Positions 20,217 through 30,494 of a DNA stretch of 64,000 nucleotides are shown here, piece after piece. The notes beneath the pieces were generated by a model that worked only from the letters and a program-made list of their open reading frames with translations, was not told the origin of the DNA and did no database searches. Origin of the DNA: Mycoavidus sp. B2-EB (lineage in GTDB: Bacteria > Pseudomonadota > Gammaproteobacteria > Burkholderiales > Burkholderiaceae); NCBI RefSeq assembly GCF_014218255.1, contig NZ_AP021872.1, positions 1,240,001 to 1,304,000 of the forward strand, given 5' to 3'. Every line of letters starts with the position of its first letter. The stretch's first letter is position 1. The position numbers and the translations under genes are program-made.

Positions 20217-20759
20217 TCACCTAGTCGCGGTTACCGTCAAAATTGTTCCGTCAGTCAACTTGATCGTTTTAGACGCTCCATTGGTGGGCAATGTAAAGCG
20301 CACAATTTGGTGATGCACCTGATCTTTAGGACAGCGCAGCTTTTGGCCGCTTTTCTTTTTATAAATATAAGTCCCCTGAGGCGCATGAGCGCGGAAACCT
20401 AATTGGATCGTTGCCACACCATCTTGGCCGACAATCGGCGCAAGCCGTATTTTTGTCTGCCGTAACATCGCATGTTCGCTATCACGCGGCACATTTTCCC
20501 AGTGAGGGCATTGTCGATCAATCGGCACAGCTCCCGCAGGCGGTACAGTTTTCCAGGTAAAATCATCCACCTCGCCGGATGCAATCTGGCGAGTTTCTTG
20601 TGCATTGCCATAGAGCTTAGACACCACTTTGACTGTGTAATGAATCGGTGCATCAAGCGATTTAGGCATTTGAGCCAGTGCCAAACGCCCCGTTCCCATT
20701 AAGGCAAAGATTGCCAGCATGCATGAAACTTTGACTACTTTAGTGATTGGGTATTTCAT
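20217..20759 (-). CDS. Exported protein of unknown function (DUF6013-like)
   Basis: A 180-residue protein with a Sec signal peptide: basic MKYPITKVVK, hydrophobic VSCMLAIFALMGTG and an ALAQ cleavage region near residue 30. The mature part is beta-rich, begins PIHYTVKVVSKLYGNAQET and ends in a Thr-rich strand. Two or three Cys (RQCPHW, LRCPKD) may form a disulfide. It resembles short exported proteins found in Burkholderia, which I recall under DUF6013; that name is from memory. The mobile-element debris ends about 45 bp downstream of its stop, so its 3' flank is an island boundary. Confidence 0.7.
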   Translation of the reverse strand: MKYPITKVVKVSCMLAIFALMGTGRLALAQMPKSLDAPIHYTVKVVSKLYGNAQETRQIASGEVDDFTWKTVPPAGAVPIDRQCPHWENVPRDSEHAMLRQTKIRLAPIVGQDGVATIQLGFRAHAPQGTYIYKKKSGQKLRCPKDQVHHQIVRFTLPTNGASKTIKLTDGTILTVTATR

Positions 20760-20861
20760 AAGTTGCCCCTTTTCTTTTTTATAACTTATTTAAGTATATT
20801 ACACCTCATCAAAATGGCATCTTACAATGGCTTTTTCAGCTTAAATCAAGGACCAGGAATT

Positions 20862-21701
20862 TCATCCAAATAAGCGCAAGACCCCGTCTAAACCAGTATA
20901 CTCCAACGACACATCTGCCGCTTGCCGCACCACTGGCTTCGCTCGAAAAGCGACGGATAAACCTGCCGGCGCCATCATCAACAGATCATTTGCCCCATCT
21001 CCGATCACGATAGCACGCGAAGCCGTAATCCCCAATTCAGCGCACACTTCATAGAGCCGCCGCTTTTTGGCCTGAGCATCCACAATCTCACCTACCACCT
21101 CGCCAGTAAGCTTGCCATGACGAATGCCGAGCCTATTCGCGTGCGCATAATCCAATCTGAGACGAGTGGCCAGCCGCTCGGTAAAAAATGTGAACCCGCC
21201 CGAAACTAAAAGTGTATGCAAACCTGCTGCTTGCACCTCGGCCAGCATGCGTTGCGCCCCTAGTGAGAGTTTTAGGCGCTTACGCCATACTTGCTCCAAC
21301 ACATTGGCATCCAATCCCTTTAATAAGGCGACCCGACACCGCAGGCTTTCCTCGAAATTAGATATCTCGCCACTCATAGAGGCTTCAGTCAGTGCCCTCA
21401 CCTCAGCTTTAAGACCACAAAAATCAGCTATTTCATCAATACATTCGATCGTGATCAGAGTCGAATCCATATCCATCACGACCAAGCTAAACTCAGCCAA
21501 AGACCGTGATGGCAGATACGCACAGTCAAGTTGGCGCTGCGCACACCAGGCCGTCACTTGCGCGCGCAAAGTTAAATCCACATTGAGAATACGCGCAGCA
21601 TAATCATCCAGGCGCAGCGCCGCAGCGCCGCCAGCCGCTATGCGCGCTTGCTCAAGCTGTGCACTAGACAGGAGTTGAGTGCTCTGAAGAATAAGATTCA
21701 T
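20862..21701 (-). CDS. serB: Phosphoserine phosphatase SerB
   Basis: Last step of serine synthesis: hydrolyses O-phosphoserine. The 279-residue HAD-family protein has motif I DMDSTLITIECIDE (nucleophile Asp near residue 76), motif II LVSGGFTFF, and motif III/IV GDGANDLLMM. The N-terminal ~65 residues form the small extra domain usual in proteobacterial SerB. It follows the metC-like gene by about 6 bp, so the two are probably translated from one transcript. Confidence 0.95.
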   Translation of the reverse strand: MNLILQSTQLLSSAQLEQARIAAGGAAALRLDDYAARILNVDLTLRAQVTAWCAQRQLDCAYLPSRSLAEFSLVVMDMDSTLITIECIDEIADFCGLKAEVRALTEASMSGEISNFEESLRCRVALLKGLDANVLEQVWRKRLKLSLGAQRMLAEVQAAGLHTLLVSGGFTFFTERLATRLRLDYAHANRLGIRHGKLTGEVVGEIVDAQAKKRRLYEVCAELGITASRAIVIGDGANDLLMMAPAGLSVAFRAKPVVRQAADVSLEYTGLDGVLRLFG

Positions 21702-21707
21702 TGAACT

Positions 21708-22883
21708 TTAGCCTAGCAAATGGGTCGACATACTACGCTCAAGATCTGCGCGCAAATCGCGTTCGTCTTCCAAACCAATAAAAAAGCGCACTAACCCGCC
21801 GCGATGAGGCCAGCGCGTCACGGTACGCAGCGGTGCTACATCATAAGGTAGCGCCAAACTTAATGCGCCGCCCCAGCTAAACCCCAATTTGAAAAACTGG
21901 AGGCCTTCAACAAAACGATCTATTTGTACTGGTGTATATTTTTCATCAAACACGACCGAAAATAATCCCCCCGAGCCAGAAAAATCTCGCTTCCAAGAGG
22001 CATGACCTGGGCAATCCGGCAGAGCCGGATGCAAGACCGCCACGACTTCGGGCCGCGTTTGTAACCACCGCGCAAGCGCCAATGCGCTCTGTTCATGAGC
22101 GGCATAGCGCACCGTCATGCTAGGCAAGCCGCGCAATACGAGCGCACAATCATCCGCAGAGACGCCAAACCCGAGCTGCATACGGGCTTGCTTGAGTTTT
22201 AAATACAGTTCCGTATCTGTCGTGAGCGTAGCGCCCATCAAAACATCACTGCCACCTGACTGATATTTAGTCAGCGCTTGCACCGAAATATCGCAGCCAT
22301 GTTCAAAAGGCTTAAAAGCAAGTCCGGCTGACCAAGTATTATCCAACGCTGTGTATATGCCTCGCGCCCGAGCAACTTGCGTGATGCCACGCACATCCGG
22401 CACTTCCATCGTCACCGAACCCGGTGCTTCAAGCCAAATTAAACGTGTATTCGCCTGTATCAGCTGAGCAATCTCGGCGCCCATGAGCGGATCATAATAA
22501 CGGGCAGAAATGCCAAATCTCGCTAGCCAAGCGCCGTAATCACGATTCGGCGTATAGGCATTGTCCGGGATCAGTACATCATCGCCTTGCTGTAGTAGCC
22601 CTTGATACACATTAACAATGGCAGCTAAGCCGGAAGGCTGTAACAAAGCATGTGTCGCGCCCTCAAGCCGAGCCAACTGCTGCGCTAGCGCATGAGAAAT
22701 GGGCGTGGCGTGTAAACCATAGCGCCATTGCGCATCATGCCGCCAGTCAAGCGCGCGTAGCGTGGCGAGATTGGGAAAGATAACGGTCGAAGCCCGCGTC
22801 ACGGGTGCCGATATGGCCGCCCAGCCCGCTGTCAGATTGGCTTGCGCATGATGCACGAGCTCAGTTTGCAAATGAGTATCCAT
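21708..22883 (-). CDS. metC: Cystathionine beta-lyase (Cys/Met metabolism PLP enzyme)
   Basis: PLP enzyme that cleaves cystathionine to homocysteine in methionine synthesis. It has the Cys/Met-metabolism fold: THALLQPSGLAAI for cofactor phosphate binding, LDNTWSAG with the Asp that holds the pyridine nitrogen, and QALTKYQSGGSD with the Schiff-base Lys near residue 210. ATG at 22883 gives 391 residues; a TTG two codons earlier is also possible. Upstream of serB with only a few bases between, so sulfur amino acid and serine metabolism are linked here. The family is close to cystathionine gamma-synthases, but FSWGGALSL near residue 340 fits MetC. Confidence 0.88.
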   Translation of the reverse strand: MDTHLQTELVHHAQANLTAGWAAISAPVTRASTVIFPNLATLRALDWRHDAQWRYGLHATPISHALAQQLARLEGATHALLQPSGLAAIVNVYQGLLQQGDDVLIPDNAYTPNRDYGAWLARFGISARYYDPLMGAEIAQLIQANTRLIWLEAPGSVTMEVPDVRGITQVARARGIYTALDNTWSAGLAFKPFEHGCDISVQALTKYQSGGSDVLMGATLTTDTELYLKLKQARMQLGFGVSADDCALVLRGLPSMTVRYAAHEQSALALARWLQTRPEVVAVLHPALPDCPGHASWKRDFSGSGGLFSVVFDEKYTPVQIDRFVEGLQFFKLGFSWGGALSLALPYDVAPLRTVTRWPHRGGLVRFFIGLEDERDLRADLERSMSTHLLG

Positions 22884-22917
22884 AGGCAATCGTCATACTT
22901 ATCAGTAGGTTAACCGC

Positions 22918-24294
22918 TCAGTTAGCGGTGCTAGACACTTCGCCCCATAAATCATGTCCCTGCGCGCCAGTAATTTTTACGTCAACGAAATCACCGGCTT
23001 GATAGGCATGGGAAGCATGAGCAACGGGTTTAATATAAACGACACCATCGATTTCTGGCGCATCTGCAGACGAACGCGCAATGCCTCCAGCATGATTCAC
23101 TTCATCCACTAAGACCCGCAATGTTTGTCCTACTTTACGCTTTAAACGCTGCACCGATACAGCTTCGGCCACTTCCATAAAACGCGCGCGCCGCTCATTG
23201 CGCACGGCATCGGGCAATGCGCCCGGCAATTCATTTGCCGCAGCACCGGCTACCGGAGAATAGGCAAAGCACCCAACCCGATCTAATTCAGCCACGCGGA
23301 TGAAATCCAGCAAGGTTTCAAACTCAGCCTCGGTTTCCCCTGGAAAACCAGCAATAAAAGTGCTCCGAATCGTCAGCTCAGGACAGAGCGCGCGCCACGC
23401 TTGCACTCGCTCAAGCGATTTTTGCGCATTAGCGGGGCGCTTCATCCGTTTTAGCACCGCTGGGTGCGCGTGTTGAAATGGAACATCTAGATAAGGCAAA
23501 ATCCGTTGCTGCGCCATCAACGGCAGCAGTTCGTCGACATGCGGATAGGGATAGACATAATGTAGACGCACCCAGGCGTTATGCTCAGCCGCCAACTCAC
23601 CCAACGCGGTGGCCAGCTCAGTAATCCGGGTTTTTAATGGCCGACCACGCCAAAAGCCTGTCCGATATTTAACATCCACCCCATACGCGCTAGTATCCTG
23701 AGAAATCACCAAGAGTTCGCGTACGCCCCCACGCAGCAAATTCTCCGCCTCCAGCATAATTTCCGCTACCGGCCGCGACACTAAATCGCCCCGCATCGAC
23801 GGGATAATACAAAAAGTGCAATGGTGATTGCAGCCTTCGGAGATTTTTAGGTAAGCGTAATGGCGCGGGGTTAACTTTAAACCCGCCGCAGGCACTAGAT
23901 CTGCAAATGGGTCATGCGGTTTTGGCAAATGGAGATGTACCGCTTGCATGACTTCACCCAGAGCATGCGGCCCCGTGACGGCGAGTACTTTCGGATGGAT
24001 GTCTTTAACCAAAGAGCCGCCGTCTTGGCTTTTTCTCGCTCCCAAGCAGCCCGTAACAATCACTTTACCGTTTTCGTGGAGGGCTTCACCAATTGTATCC
24101 AAACTTTCCTGCACGGCTTCGTCGATAAAACCGCACGTGTTCACAACCACCAAATCAGCGCCGTCATAGGTTGCTGAAATTTCATAGCCTTCAGCGCGCA
24201 ATTGGGTCAGAATCTGCTCGGAGTCGACGAGAGCTTTGGGGCAACCTAACGAAACAAAACCAACTTTAGGTATAGAATGAGCGGACACCGTCAT
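22918..24294 (-). CDS. rimO: Ribosomal protein S12 methylthiotransferase RimO
   Basis: Radical SAM enzyme that methylthiolates Asp88 of ribosomal protein S12. The 458-residue protein has the N-terminal UPF0004 domain with [14 protein letters not shown] and VVNTCGFID, a radical SAM core with [11 protein letters not shown] near residues 155-165, and a C-terminal TRAM domain. It uses two iron-sulfur clusters, and all six cluster cysteines appear present. Transcribed away from rnr, with a long AT-rich palindrome between them. Confidence 0.96.
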   Translation of the reverse strand: MTVSAHSIPKVGFVSLGCPKALVDSEQILTQLRAEGYEISATYDGADLVVVNTCGFIDEAVQESLDTIGEALHENGKVIVTGCLGARKSQDGGSLVKDIHPKVLAVTGPHALGEVMQAVHLHLPKPHDPFADLVPAAGLKLTPRHYAYLKISEGCNHHCTFCIIPSMRGDLVSRPVAEIMLEAENLLRGGVRELLVISQDTSAYGVDVKYRTGFWRGRPLKTRITELATALGELAAEHNAWVRLHYVYPYPHVDELLPLMAQQRILPYLDVPFQHAHPAVLKRMKRPANAQKSLERVQAWRALCPELTIRSTFIAGFPGETEAEFETLLDFIRVAELDRVGCFAYSPVAGAAANELPGALPDAVRNERRARFMEVAEAVSVQRLKRKVGQTLRVLVDEVNHAGGIARSSADAPEIDGVVYIKPVAHASHAYQAGDFVDVKITGAQGHDLWGEVSSTAN

Positions 24295-24389
24295 ATAAAA
24301 TTAAGAATGAAGATAAAAAATAAGAAGGGCGCAGAATACAACAAAGAAAACATTAAGCCAAACTCATCAGCTCGAAAGGTTGATATAGC

Positions 24390-24421
24390 ATAAAATTTAT
24401 ACTATTTTGTATAAATTTTAT
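24390..24421. repeat. Perfect 13-bp inverted repeat between rimO and rnr
   Basis: ATAAAATTTATAC (24390-24402) and GTATAAATTTTAT (24409-24421) are exact inverted copies around a 6-nt spacer TATTTT. It lies in the 247-bp region between the divergent rimO and rnr genes, about 95 bp before rimO's and 120 bp before rnr's start. The composition is wholly AT, so it is not a typical terminator; an operator for a dimeric regulator or a promoter-linked cruciform are better fits. Confidence 0.6.
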
Positions 24422-24541
24422 TACCTGTTAGAATATCTCCATCTAGCTAAGGGCGGGGGGTGAATTGATGTGCTTTCTGTACTTTTACCTCGCTCATACA
24501 AGCAAACCCCACTCACACAACAAAAACCATTAAATTAGCCA

Positions 24542-26950
24542 TTGAATAAATTCCCATATCCGATTCCAAGCCGCGAAGAGATTCTGAGCGTGTTGCGCGC
24601 AAGCACAGTCCCGTTAACCGCCAAAGACATTGCTCAAACCCTCTCGGTCAAAGCCATAGAACAAGAAGGTTTTCTCAAACGCCTTAACGCCATGGAGCGC
24701 GATGAGCAAATCCAATCTAGCCAAGAAGGCTATTTGCAATTAGCTTCATCCTCGCACTTTGTAGCAGGCCGCATTCAAGGTCACCGCGATGGCTATGGCT
24801 TCTTAATTCGTGATGATGCACAAGCCGACCTTTTTCTCTCCAATGCGGAAATGCAGAGAGTGATGCACAATGATCGCGTCCTCGCGCGCATCATGGGCTA
24901 CGATCGCCGCGGACGGCCGGAAGGACATATTGTAGAAATCACTAAACGAGCTAATACCCATGTGATTGGCCGTTTGCTGAACGAAAATGGCGTACTGATA
25001 CTCGCCCCAGAAGATAAACGCATTGGCCACGATATTATCATTGCCCCGCGGGCTCAAGGCCAAGCTAAGGCGGGACAGGTCGTGAGCGTTGAGCTCATTG
25101 ATTTTCCAAGCCGTCACACCGCCCCGCTAGGCAAAGTGGTGGAAATCCTCGGTGAGATTGACGATCCTGGCATGGAGATTGAAATTGCTGTACGCAAACA
25201 CGGCGTCCCCCATCAATTTAGCGCTGCCGCACTGGCGCAGGCTAATAAGTTGCCTGACAAAGTACGCCCAGCCGATTTACACCAGCGCGTTGACCTGCGC
25301 GATTTGCCGTTAGTCACGATTGACGGTGAAGATGCGCGCGACTTTGATGACGCAGTCTATTGCGAACCTGTCAAAGTCGGCCGTGGTGATGGTTTTAGGT
25401 TGATCGTTGCAATCGCAGATGTATCTCATTATGTCAAACCCAATGATGCGCTTGACGTCGATGCTCTGGAGCGCAGCACCTCGGTGTATTTTCCACGCCG
25501 CGTGATTCCAATGCTGCCAGAAAAGCTCTCCAATGGACTGTGCTCGCTTAACCCGGGCGTAGATCGCTGCGCGCTGGTTTGCGATTTAGTCATTGATGCC
25601 CAAGGCAAGCTCCATGCGTATCAATTTTATCCTGCTGTGATGCATTCGGCGGCACGCCTGACTTACACTGAGGTCGCCACCCTCTTAGCCAATACCAAAA
25701 GCCTTGAGGCCAAAAACCACGCTCCCTTACTCCCACATTTACAGCATTTATATGGCGCTTATCAACTGCTTGTAAACGCGCGTCAGAAGCGCGGTGCGAT
25801 CGATTTTGATACGGTCGAAACGTATATTGTGTGTAACGCACTTGGGAAAATCGAACAAATTGTCCCGCGCACGCGTAACGAAGCCCATAAATTGATCGAA
25901 GAGTGCATGTTAGCCGCCAATGTATGCGCCGCTGATTTCTTAAAACGCCATAAACATGCGGGGCTATATCGTGTCCATGAAGGTCCTACCGAAGAAAAGC
26001 TTGCCAATCTACGCAGCTTTTTGCGCGGCGTTGGACTCTCGCTTGAGGGCCGCGCTAAACCACAGGCCAGCGACTATAGCGCTCTCATGGCGCAAATCCG
26101 CCAGCGGCCAGACGCGCAAATGCTGCAAACCATGTTACTGCGCTCCATGCAGCAGGCCGTTTACAGCCCAGACAATCTCGGTCATTTCGGTTTAGCGTAC
26201 GAGGCTTACGCTCACTTTACCAGCCCCATCCGACGTTATCCTGATTTACTCACACATCGGGCAATCCGAGCTCTTTTAAGCGGAAACCGCTATGAGCCCG
26301 CTCTGTTACCCAATACGCAACTCAATACTGCTCTGAGCGGCCACGCTCAAACCTTACAAAACAAAGCCAATACTTCCCAAAAAAGATCACGCCAAAGTAG
26401 CTCAGCGATTTGGAACGAATTCGGTCTGCACTGCTCAGCCAATGAGCGGCGCGCAGATGAAGCCTCACGCGATGTTGAAGCCTGGCTTAAATGTTATTTT
26501 ATGCGCGACAAACTGGGCGCAGAATATGGCGGCTTAGTGAGCGCGGTGACTTCATTTGGCATCTTTGTGCAGCTTGATACGCTATTTGTTGAAGGTTTGG
26601 TGCATGTCACTGAGCTGGGGCCAGAGTATTTTCAATATGATGAGATTAAAAATGAATTGCGCGGCGAGCATACCGGTACCCGCTACCGGCTTGCCGATCG
26701 GGTACGCGTGCAAGTCAGCCGAGTTGACCTAGACACGCGTAAAATTGATTTTGTTTTGGTACAAGATCCTCCGGTCAAAGCCTCTCATAAAAATCCAGCG
26801 CACCCAACCGCCAAAACTGGCGCTGCCAAAGCTAAAAAAACACCTAAAGCAAAAACCCCGCTAGCCAACCAAGAGCCAGCCGAAACAGCTCGACACCTAT
26901 CTCGTGAGAGCGCTAAGGCTAGCTCAAAACGCACCCGCAAAAACACTTAA
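24542..26950 (+). CDS. rnr: Ribonuclease R
   Basis: Processive 3'-5' exoribonuclease that degrades structured RNA. The 802-residue protein begins with a winged-helix segment ([13 protein letters not shown]), then cold-shock-like domains, the RNB catalytic core with [13 protein letters not shown] (the metal-binding Asp cluster near residue 265), a C-terminal S1 domain near residue 655-735 and a Lys/Ala-rich tail typical of RNase R. The start is a TTG at 24542 without a clear ribosome-binding site; I chose it because the family's [11 protein letters not shown] opening follows directly. rlmB follows 13 bp after the stop, the common beta-proteobacterial order. Confidence 0.95.
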   Translation: MNKFPYPIPSREEILSVLRASTVPLTAKDIAQTLSVKAIEQEGFLKRLNAMERDEQIQSSQEGYLQLASSSHFVAGRIQGHRDGYGFLIRDDAQADLFLSNAEMQRVMHNDRVLARIMGYDRRGRPEGHIVEITKRANTHVIGRLLNENGVLILAPEDKRIGHDIIIAPRAQGQAKAGQVVSVELIDFPSRHTAPLGKVVEILGEIDDPGMEIEIAVRKHGVPHQFSAAALAQANKLPDKVRPADLHQRVDLRDLPLVTIDGEDARDFDDAVYCEPVKVGRGDGFRLIVAIADVSHYVKPNDALDVDALERSTSVYFPRRVIPMLPEKLSNGLCSLNPGVDRCALVCDLVIDAQGKLHAYQFYPAVMHSAARLTYTEVATLLANTKSLEAKNHAPLLPHLQHLYGAYQLLVNARQKRGAIDFDTVETYIVCNALGKIEQIVPRTRNEAHKLIEECMLAANVCAADFLKRHKHAGLYRVHEGPTEEKLANLRSFLRGVGLSLEGRAKPQASDYSALMAQIRQRPDAQMLQTMLLRSMQQAVYSPDNLGHFGLAYEAYAHFTSPIRRYPDLLTHRAIRALLSGNRYEPALLPNTQLNTALSGHAQTLQNKANTSQKRSRQSSSAIWNEFGLHCSANERRADEASRDVEAWLKCYFMRDKLGAEYGGLVSAVTSFGIFVQLDTLFVEGLVHVTELGPEYFQYDEIKNELRGEHTGTRYRLADRVRVQVSRVDLDTRKIDFVLVQDPPVKASHKNPAHPTAKTGAAKAKKTPKAKTPLANQEPAETARHLSRESAKASSKRTRKNT

Positions 26951-26963
26951 TTTCTTTTACAGC

Positions 26964-27707
26964 ATGGCCCATCTCAAACTTCTTTACGGCTTTCACGCAG
27001 TCACAGCGCGCTTGCGATATGATGCAGCTACCATCAACGAAATTTTATATGACCCCGCCCGCCGCGACCGGCGCATGCAGGATTTCTTAAAGGTCGCTAG
27101 CGGCGCTGGAGTGCGGCTTATCGCAGCAGAAGAAAACCGGCTACGGGGCCTCGCCGGTACTGACCGCCACCAAGGTATCGTCGCGCGCGTAGCCGACATT
27201 CCCCTCGCCCATAATTTGGCCGAGTTGCTCGATGGGATAAGCGGCCCCGCACTTTTATTAGTACTTGACGGCGTCACTGACCCCCATAACCTTGGTGCTT
27301 GCCTACGCGTCGCTAATGCAGCGGGCGCGCAGGCTGTGATTGCCCCGCGCGACCGCGCTGTGGGACTTAATGCAACCGCAGCAAAAGTAGCCAGCGGCGC
27401 GGCGGATACAACCCCCTATATTTCTGTCACCAACCTAGCCCGCGCGCTACGTGAATTACAAGCCGCCGATATTTGGGTGGTTGGCGCTGCCGATGATGCT
27501 CCGACAAGCTTATATGAAACCAAGCTGGTTGGTTCACTGGCCTTGGTCATGGGCGCAGAAGACGAAGGCATGCGTCGCTTAACCCGCGAAACCTGCGATG
27601 AAGTTATGCATATTCCAATGGCCGGTAGCGTTGAAAGCCTAAATGTATCCGTAGCCAGTGGCATCGCGCTGTTCGAGGCACGCCGGCAACGTATCCTGGT
27701 GAGTTAA
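26964..27707 (+). CDS. rlmB: 23S rRNA (guanosine-2'-O-) methyltransferase RlmB
   Basis: SPOUT methyltransferase that modifies G2251 of 23S rRNA. An ATG at 26964 gives 247 residues starting [13 protein letters not shown]; longer starts would lie inside rnr. The N-terminal substrate-binding domain is followed by the knotted SPOUT domain with [27 protein letters not shown] and [15 protein letters not shown], the three motifs that form the SAM pocket. Placed directly behind rnr, so likely co-expressed. Confidence 0.95.
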   Translation: MAHLKLLYGFHAVTARLRYDAATINEILYDPARRDRRMQDFLKVASGAGVRLIAAEENRLRGLAGTDRHQGIVARVADIPLAHNLAELLDGISGPALLLVLDGVTDPHNLGACLRVANAAGAQAVIAPRDRAVGLNATAAKVASGAADTTPYISVTNLARALRELQAADIWVVGAADDAPTSLYETKLVGSLALVMGAEDEGMRRLTRETCDEVMHIPMAGSVESLNVSVASGIALFEARRQRILVS

Positions 27708-27765
27708 GCGCTACAACCCATTAGCACATACCCTAATTTTTAATTCTTTTTTGATCTACGTCAGC

Positions 27766-28473
27766 ATGTCTCAAGACACCTTAAAACGTCTCGTTAGCCA
27801 AGCCGCCGCCGATTACCTGCTCATCCACATACCAGAAGGGGCTGTAATCGGGATTGGCACTGGCTCAACCGTCAACTACTTTATTGACGCTCTAGCTAGC
27901 CACCAGGTCTTCAACGCCCGCTATCATGGCGCCGTGTCGAGCTCAAATGCGACCACTGCGCGACTTAAAATGCATGGGATTAAAGTATTGGATCTCAATC
28001 AAGTCGAAACCCTGCCCGTCTATATCGATGGCGCAGATGAGATCAATCATCATGGACATATGATCAAAGGCGGCGGCGGCGCATTGACGCGCGAAAAAAT
28101 CATCGCGCTGGTAGCTGAGGTCTTTATCTGCATTGCAGATGCCTCAAAACGCGTCGATACGTTAGGCTGCTTCGCACTACCGGTTGAAATTATCTCTCTT
28201 GCGCGCGCCGCACTCAGCCGCAAATTCCTCGCTTTAGGCGGTAGACCCGTATTGCGAACTACAGCAAATGGCTCACCTTATCTGACGGATAATGGCAATC
28301 CAATTATTGACGTGCACGGTTTGCAGATTACTGACCCCGTCACGCTTGAAGCGGAAATTAACAGCTGGCCGGGAGTTGTGACAGTTGGGCTTTTCGCCAA
28401 ACGTCCTGCAAATTTATGTCTGTTAGCCAGCGCAACAGGCGTTGAAATGATTGAACACGGCTCTGGCAAATAA
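27766..28473 (+). CDS. rpiA: Ribose-5-phosphate isomerase A
   Basis: Interconverts ribose-5-phosphate and ribulose-5-phosphate in the pentose phosphate pathway. An ATG at 27766 gives 235 residues ([10 protein letters not shown]). The family motifs are [21 protein letters not shown] and [13 protein letters not shown], which carry the phosphate- and sugar-binding residues and the catalytic Glu. Monocistronic or a loose follow-on to rlmB with 58 bp between. Confidence 0.96.
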   Translation: MSQDTLKRLVSQAAADYLLIHIPEGAVIGIGTGSTVNYFIDALASHQVFNARYHGAVSSSNATTARLKMHGIKVLDLNQVETLPVYIDGADEINHHGHMIKGGGGALTREKIIALVAEVFICIADASKRVDTLGCFALPVEIISLARAALSRKFLALGGRPVLRTTANGSPYLTDNGNPIIDVHGLQITDPVTLEAEINSWPGVVTVGLFAKRPANLCLLASATGVEMIEHGSGK

Positions 28474-28524
28474 CCATACGCCGCAATCAACGTAGGATCG
28501 CTCGCGCTAGCTGAATGAGTAGCT

Positions 28525-29328
28525 TCAATTTAACGATCTAACCTTTAACTTGCTGCGCTCATCTTGCAGATAGCGGCTTGCTGGAAAAGAAGCCTGTAAT
28601 ACACGCTCTGCATCGCTAGCGAGTTTTGTTTGCCCAAGCGCTCGATAAGACAGCACAATGATATGCAATGCATCTTCGGTGGCAGGAGCACTTTCATATT
28701 GCTTAAGCGCCGTTTGTGCGCGATTCACGGCGGCAAGATAAGCACCACGCCGGTAATAGTAATGCGCGGTATGCACCTCGTGAGCCGCCAACGCATTAAC
28801 AATATAACGCATGCGTTGTGCCGCATCCTGTGCATATGGGCTTTGAGGGTAGCTCTCAACGACTATTTTAAAGGCATTATACGAATCACGCATCGCCTTT
28901 GGATCACGCTCACTAATATCTTGCCGGCTTAGGCGACCAAATAAACCCAGCTCGTCATTAAAATTGATGATGCCTTTTAGATAGTAAGCATAAGCAATCT
29001 TTGGATGATTCGGATGCAATTGAACAAAACGATTCACAGCCTGCAAAGCAGCCGCTGTTTCGTTATCTTTCCAGTTGCAATAAGCGACATTGATTTGAGC
29101 TTGCTGCACATATTCGCCAAAAGGATCTCGCCCTTCAAGCGCTTCAAAATATTTTGCACAGCGCGCCCAATCGCCACCGGTTAGCATTTCCTGAGCCTCC
29201 GAGTATAATTTTTCATTCGACCAGGTTGTTGTTTCATCAATTTTCTCAGGCAAACCGCTACAGCCAGCCAAAATGGCCGCGATACTTCCTAACAAAACAA
29301 CTAACTTAAATTTATTCAACACTTGCAT
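28525..29328 (-). CDS. bamD: Outer membrane assembly lipoprotein BamD
   Basis: Lipoprotein partner of BamA in outer membrane protein insertion. I chose the ATG at 29328 (267 residues, MQVLNKFKLVVLL), because it begins a normal signal peptide with lipobox LAGC; a longer frame would overlap the divergent rluD start. The mature protein has about five TPR-like helical pairs (for example EKLYSEAQEML, KIAYAYYLKGI and YAQDAAQRMRY). Divergent from rluD with only 17 bp between start codons, so their promoters overlap the coding ends. Confidence 0.94.
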   Translation of the reverse strand: MQVLNKFKLVVLLGSIAAILAGCSGLPEKIDETTTWSNEKLYSEAQEMLTGGDWARCAKYFEALEGRDPFGEYVQQAQINVAYCNWKDNETAAALQAVNRFVQLHPNHPKIAYAYYLKGIINFNDELGLFGRLSRQDISERDPKAMRDSYNAFKIVVESYPQSPYAQDAAQRMRYIVNALAAHEVHTAHYYYRRGAYLAAVNRAQTALKQYESAPATEDALHIIVLSYRALGQTKLASDAERVLQASFPASRYLQDERSKLKVRSLN

Positions 29329-29345
29329 TCGCCTTTTCAATCTCA

Positions 29346-30494
29346 ATGACTCGTTTTCGCGTAGAAGATTATAGCTCAAGCCCCGACTCTACCACTGGAT
29401 TTGACACGGATATACACGCCCATGATGCATCCGCGCTGGATTCAGAGTCGGCCGACTTGGCCTCAGCAGATGAGCTGCCCTATCTGATGGCACAGATTCC
29501 TGCCGCATTGGCAGGCGAGCGCCTCGATAAAGTGCTTGCCCGCCTCTTTCCAGATTATTCGCGCAACCGTTTGCAAAGCTGGATAGAAGCTGGGCGGGTA
29601 AAGGTCAACGGCATACCCGCCCAAATCCGGCAAGCCGCCCCACTCGACGCCTCCATCCTCATAGCGCCAGAGCTATTGCCCGAAGAAACCGCATTTACGG
29701 CTGAGCCTGTGCCACTTGAGATTATTTACGAAGATGCAGCGCTGGTCGTGATTAATAAACCTGCCGGACTTGTAGTACACCCGGCCGCGGGCAATTGGCG
29801 CGGCACCGTGCTTAACGGACTTTTACACCGCTACGGCAAAGCCGCCGCCGGGCTGCCTCGCGCCGGCATTGTTCATCGCCTCGATAAAGATACCTCTGGC
29901 TTAATGGTCATTGCGCGTACGCTCACTGCACAAACACACCTAATCCGCCAACTACAAGCACGCACCGTTAAACGTCGCTACCTTGCGTTCGTTTGGGGTA
30001 CGCCCAATGCCCAGGGCACAATTCACGCTCCACTCGGGCGCGATCCACGCAATCGGATCAGAATGGCGGTGGTATCAGAGACAAGTGGCAAACCTGCGTG
30101 TACTCATTATCGTAGAATTGCAACGGGCAACCTAGCAGGCCAGCCCTTCGCGCTCATGGAGTGCGACCTTGAAACCGGACGCACTCACCAAATTCGCGTG
30201 CATTTAGCCCATCTTGGACATCCTCTCATAGGAGACCCGCTATATTGCAAAACGGCCCGCTACACTCAATTACTCGCAACCACCCGCGCGGCTGGCTTTG
30301 CGCGGCAGGCACTCCATGCCTGGCAGCTCAAATTAAACCATCCGCTCAACAACCTTATATGTGCCTGGCGCGCACCTGCGCCGGCGGATATTTTACTGCT
30401 TGCAGACGCACTAGGACTAACGCCTGCGGTGATTAACGATACAATTGAAGCTGAGGAGTTAAATGATAACGACAAAAAACACCCGCTTACATGA
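29346..30494 (+). CDS. rluD: 23S rRNA pseudouridine(1911/1915/1917) synthase RluD
   Basis: Makes the three pseudouridines of helix 69. The 382-residue protein has an extra acidic N-terminal tail (about 45 residues), an S4 RNA-binding domain (ERLDKVLARLFPDYSRNRLQ) and the catalytic domain with VHRLDKDTSGLMVIA, whose Asp is the nucleophile, and HQIRVHLAHLGHPLIGD. Its last codons overlap the start of the next gene by 4 bp, which couples translation of the two as is usual in proteobacteria. Confidence 0.94.
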   Translation: MTRFRVEDYSSSPDSTTGFDTDIHAHDASALDSESADLASADELPYLMAQIPAALAGERLDKVLARLFPDYSRNRLQSWIEAGRVKVNGIPAQIRQAAPLDASILIAPELLPEETAFTAEPVPLEIIYEDAALVVINKPAGLVVHPAAGNWRGTVLNGLLHRYGKAAAGLPRAGIVHRLDKDTSGLMVIARTLTAQTHLIRQLQARTVKRRYLAFVWGTPNAQGTIHAPLGRDPRNRIRMAVVSETSGKPACTHYRRIATGNLAGQPFALMECDLETGRTHQIRVHLAHLGHPLIGDPLYCKTARYTQLLATTRAAGFARQALHAWQLKLNHPLNNLICAWRAPAPADILLLADALGLTPAVINDTIEAEELNDNDKKHPLT

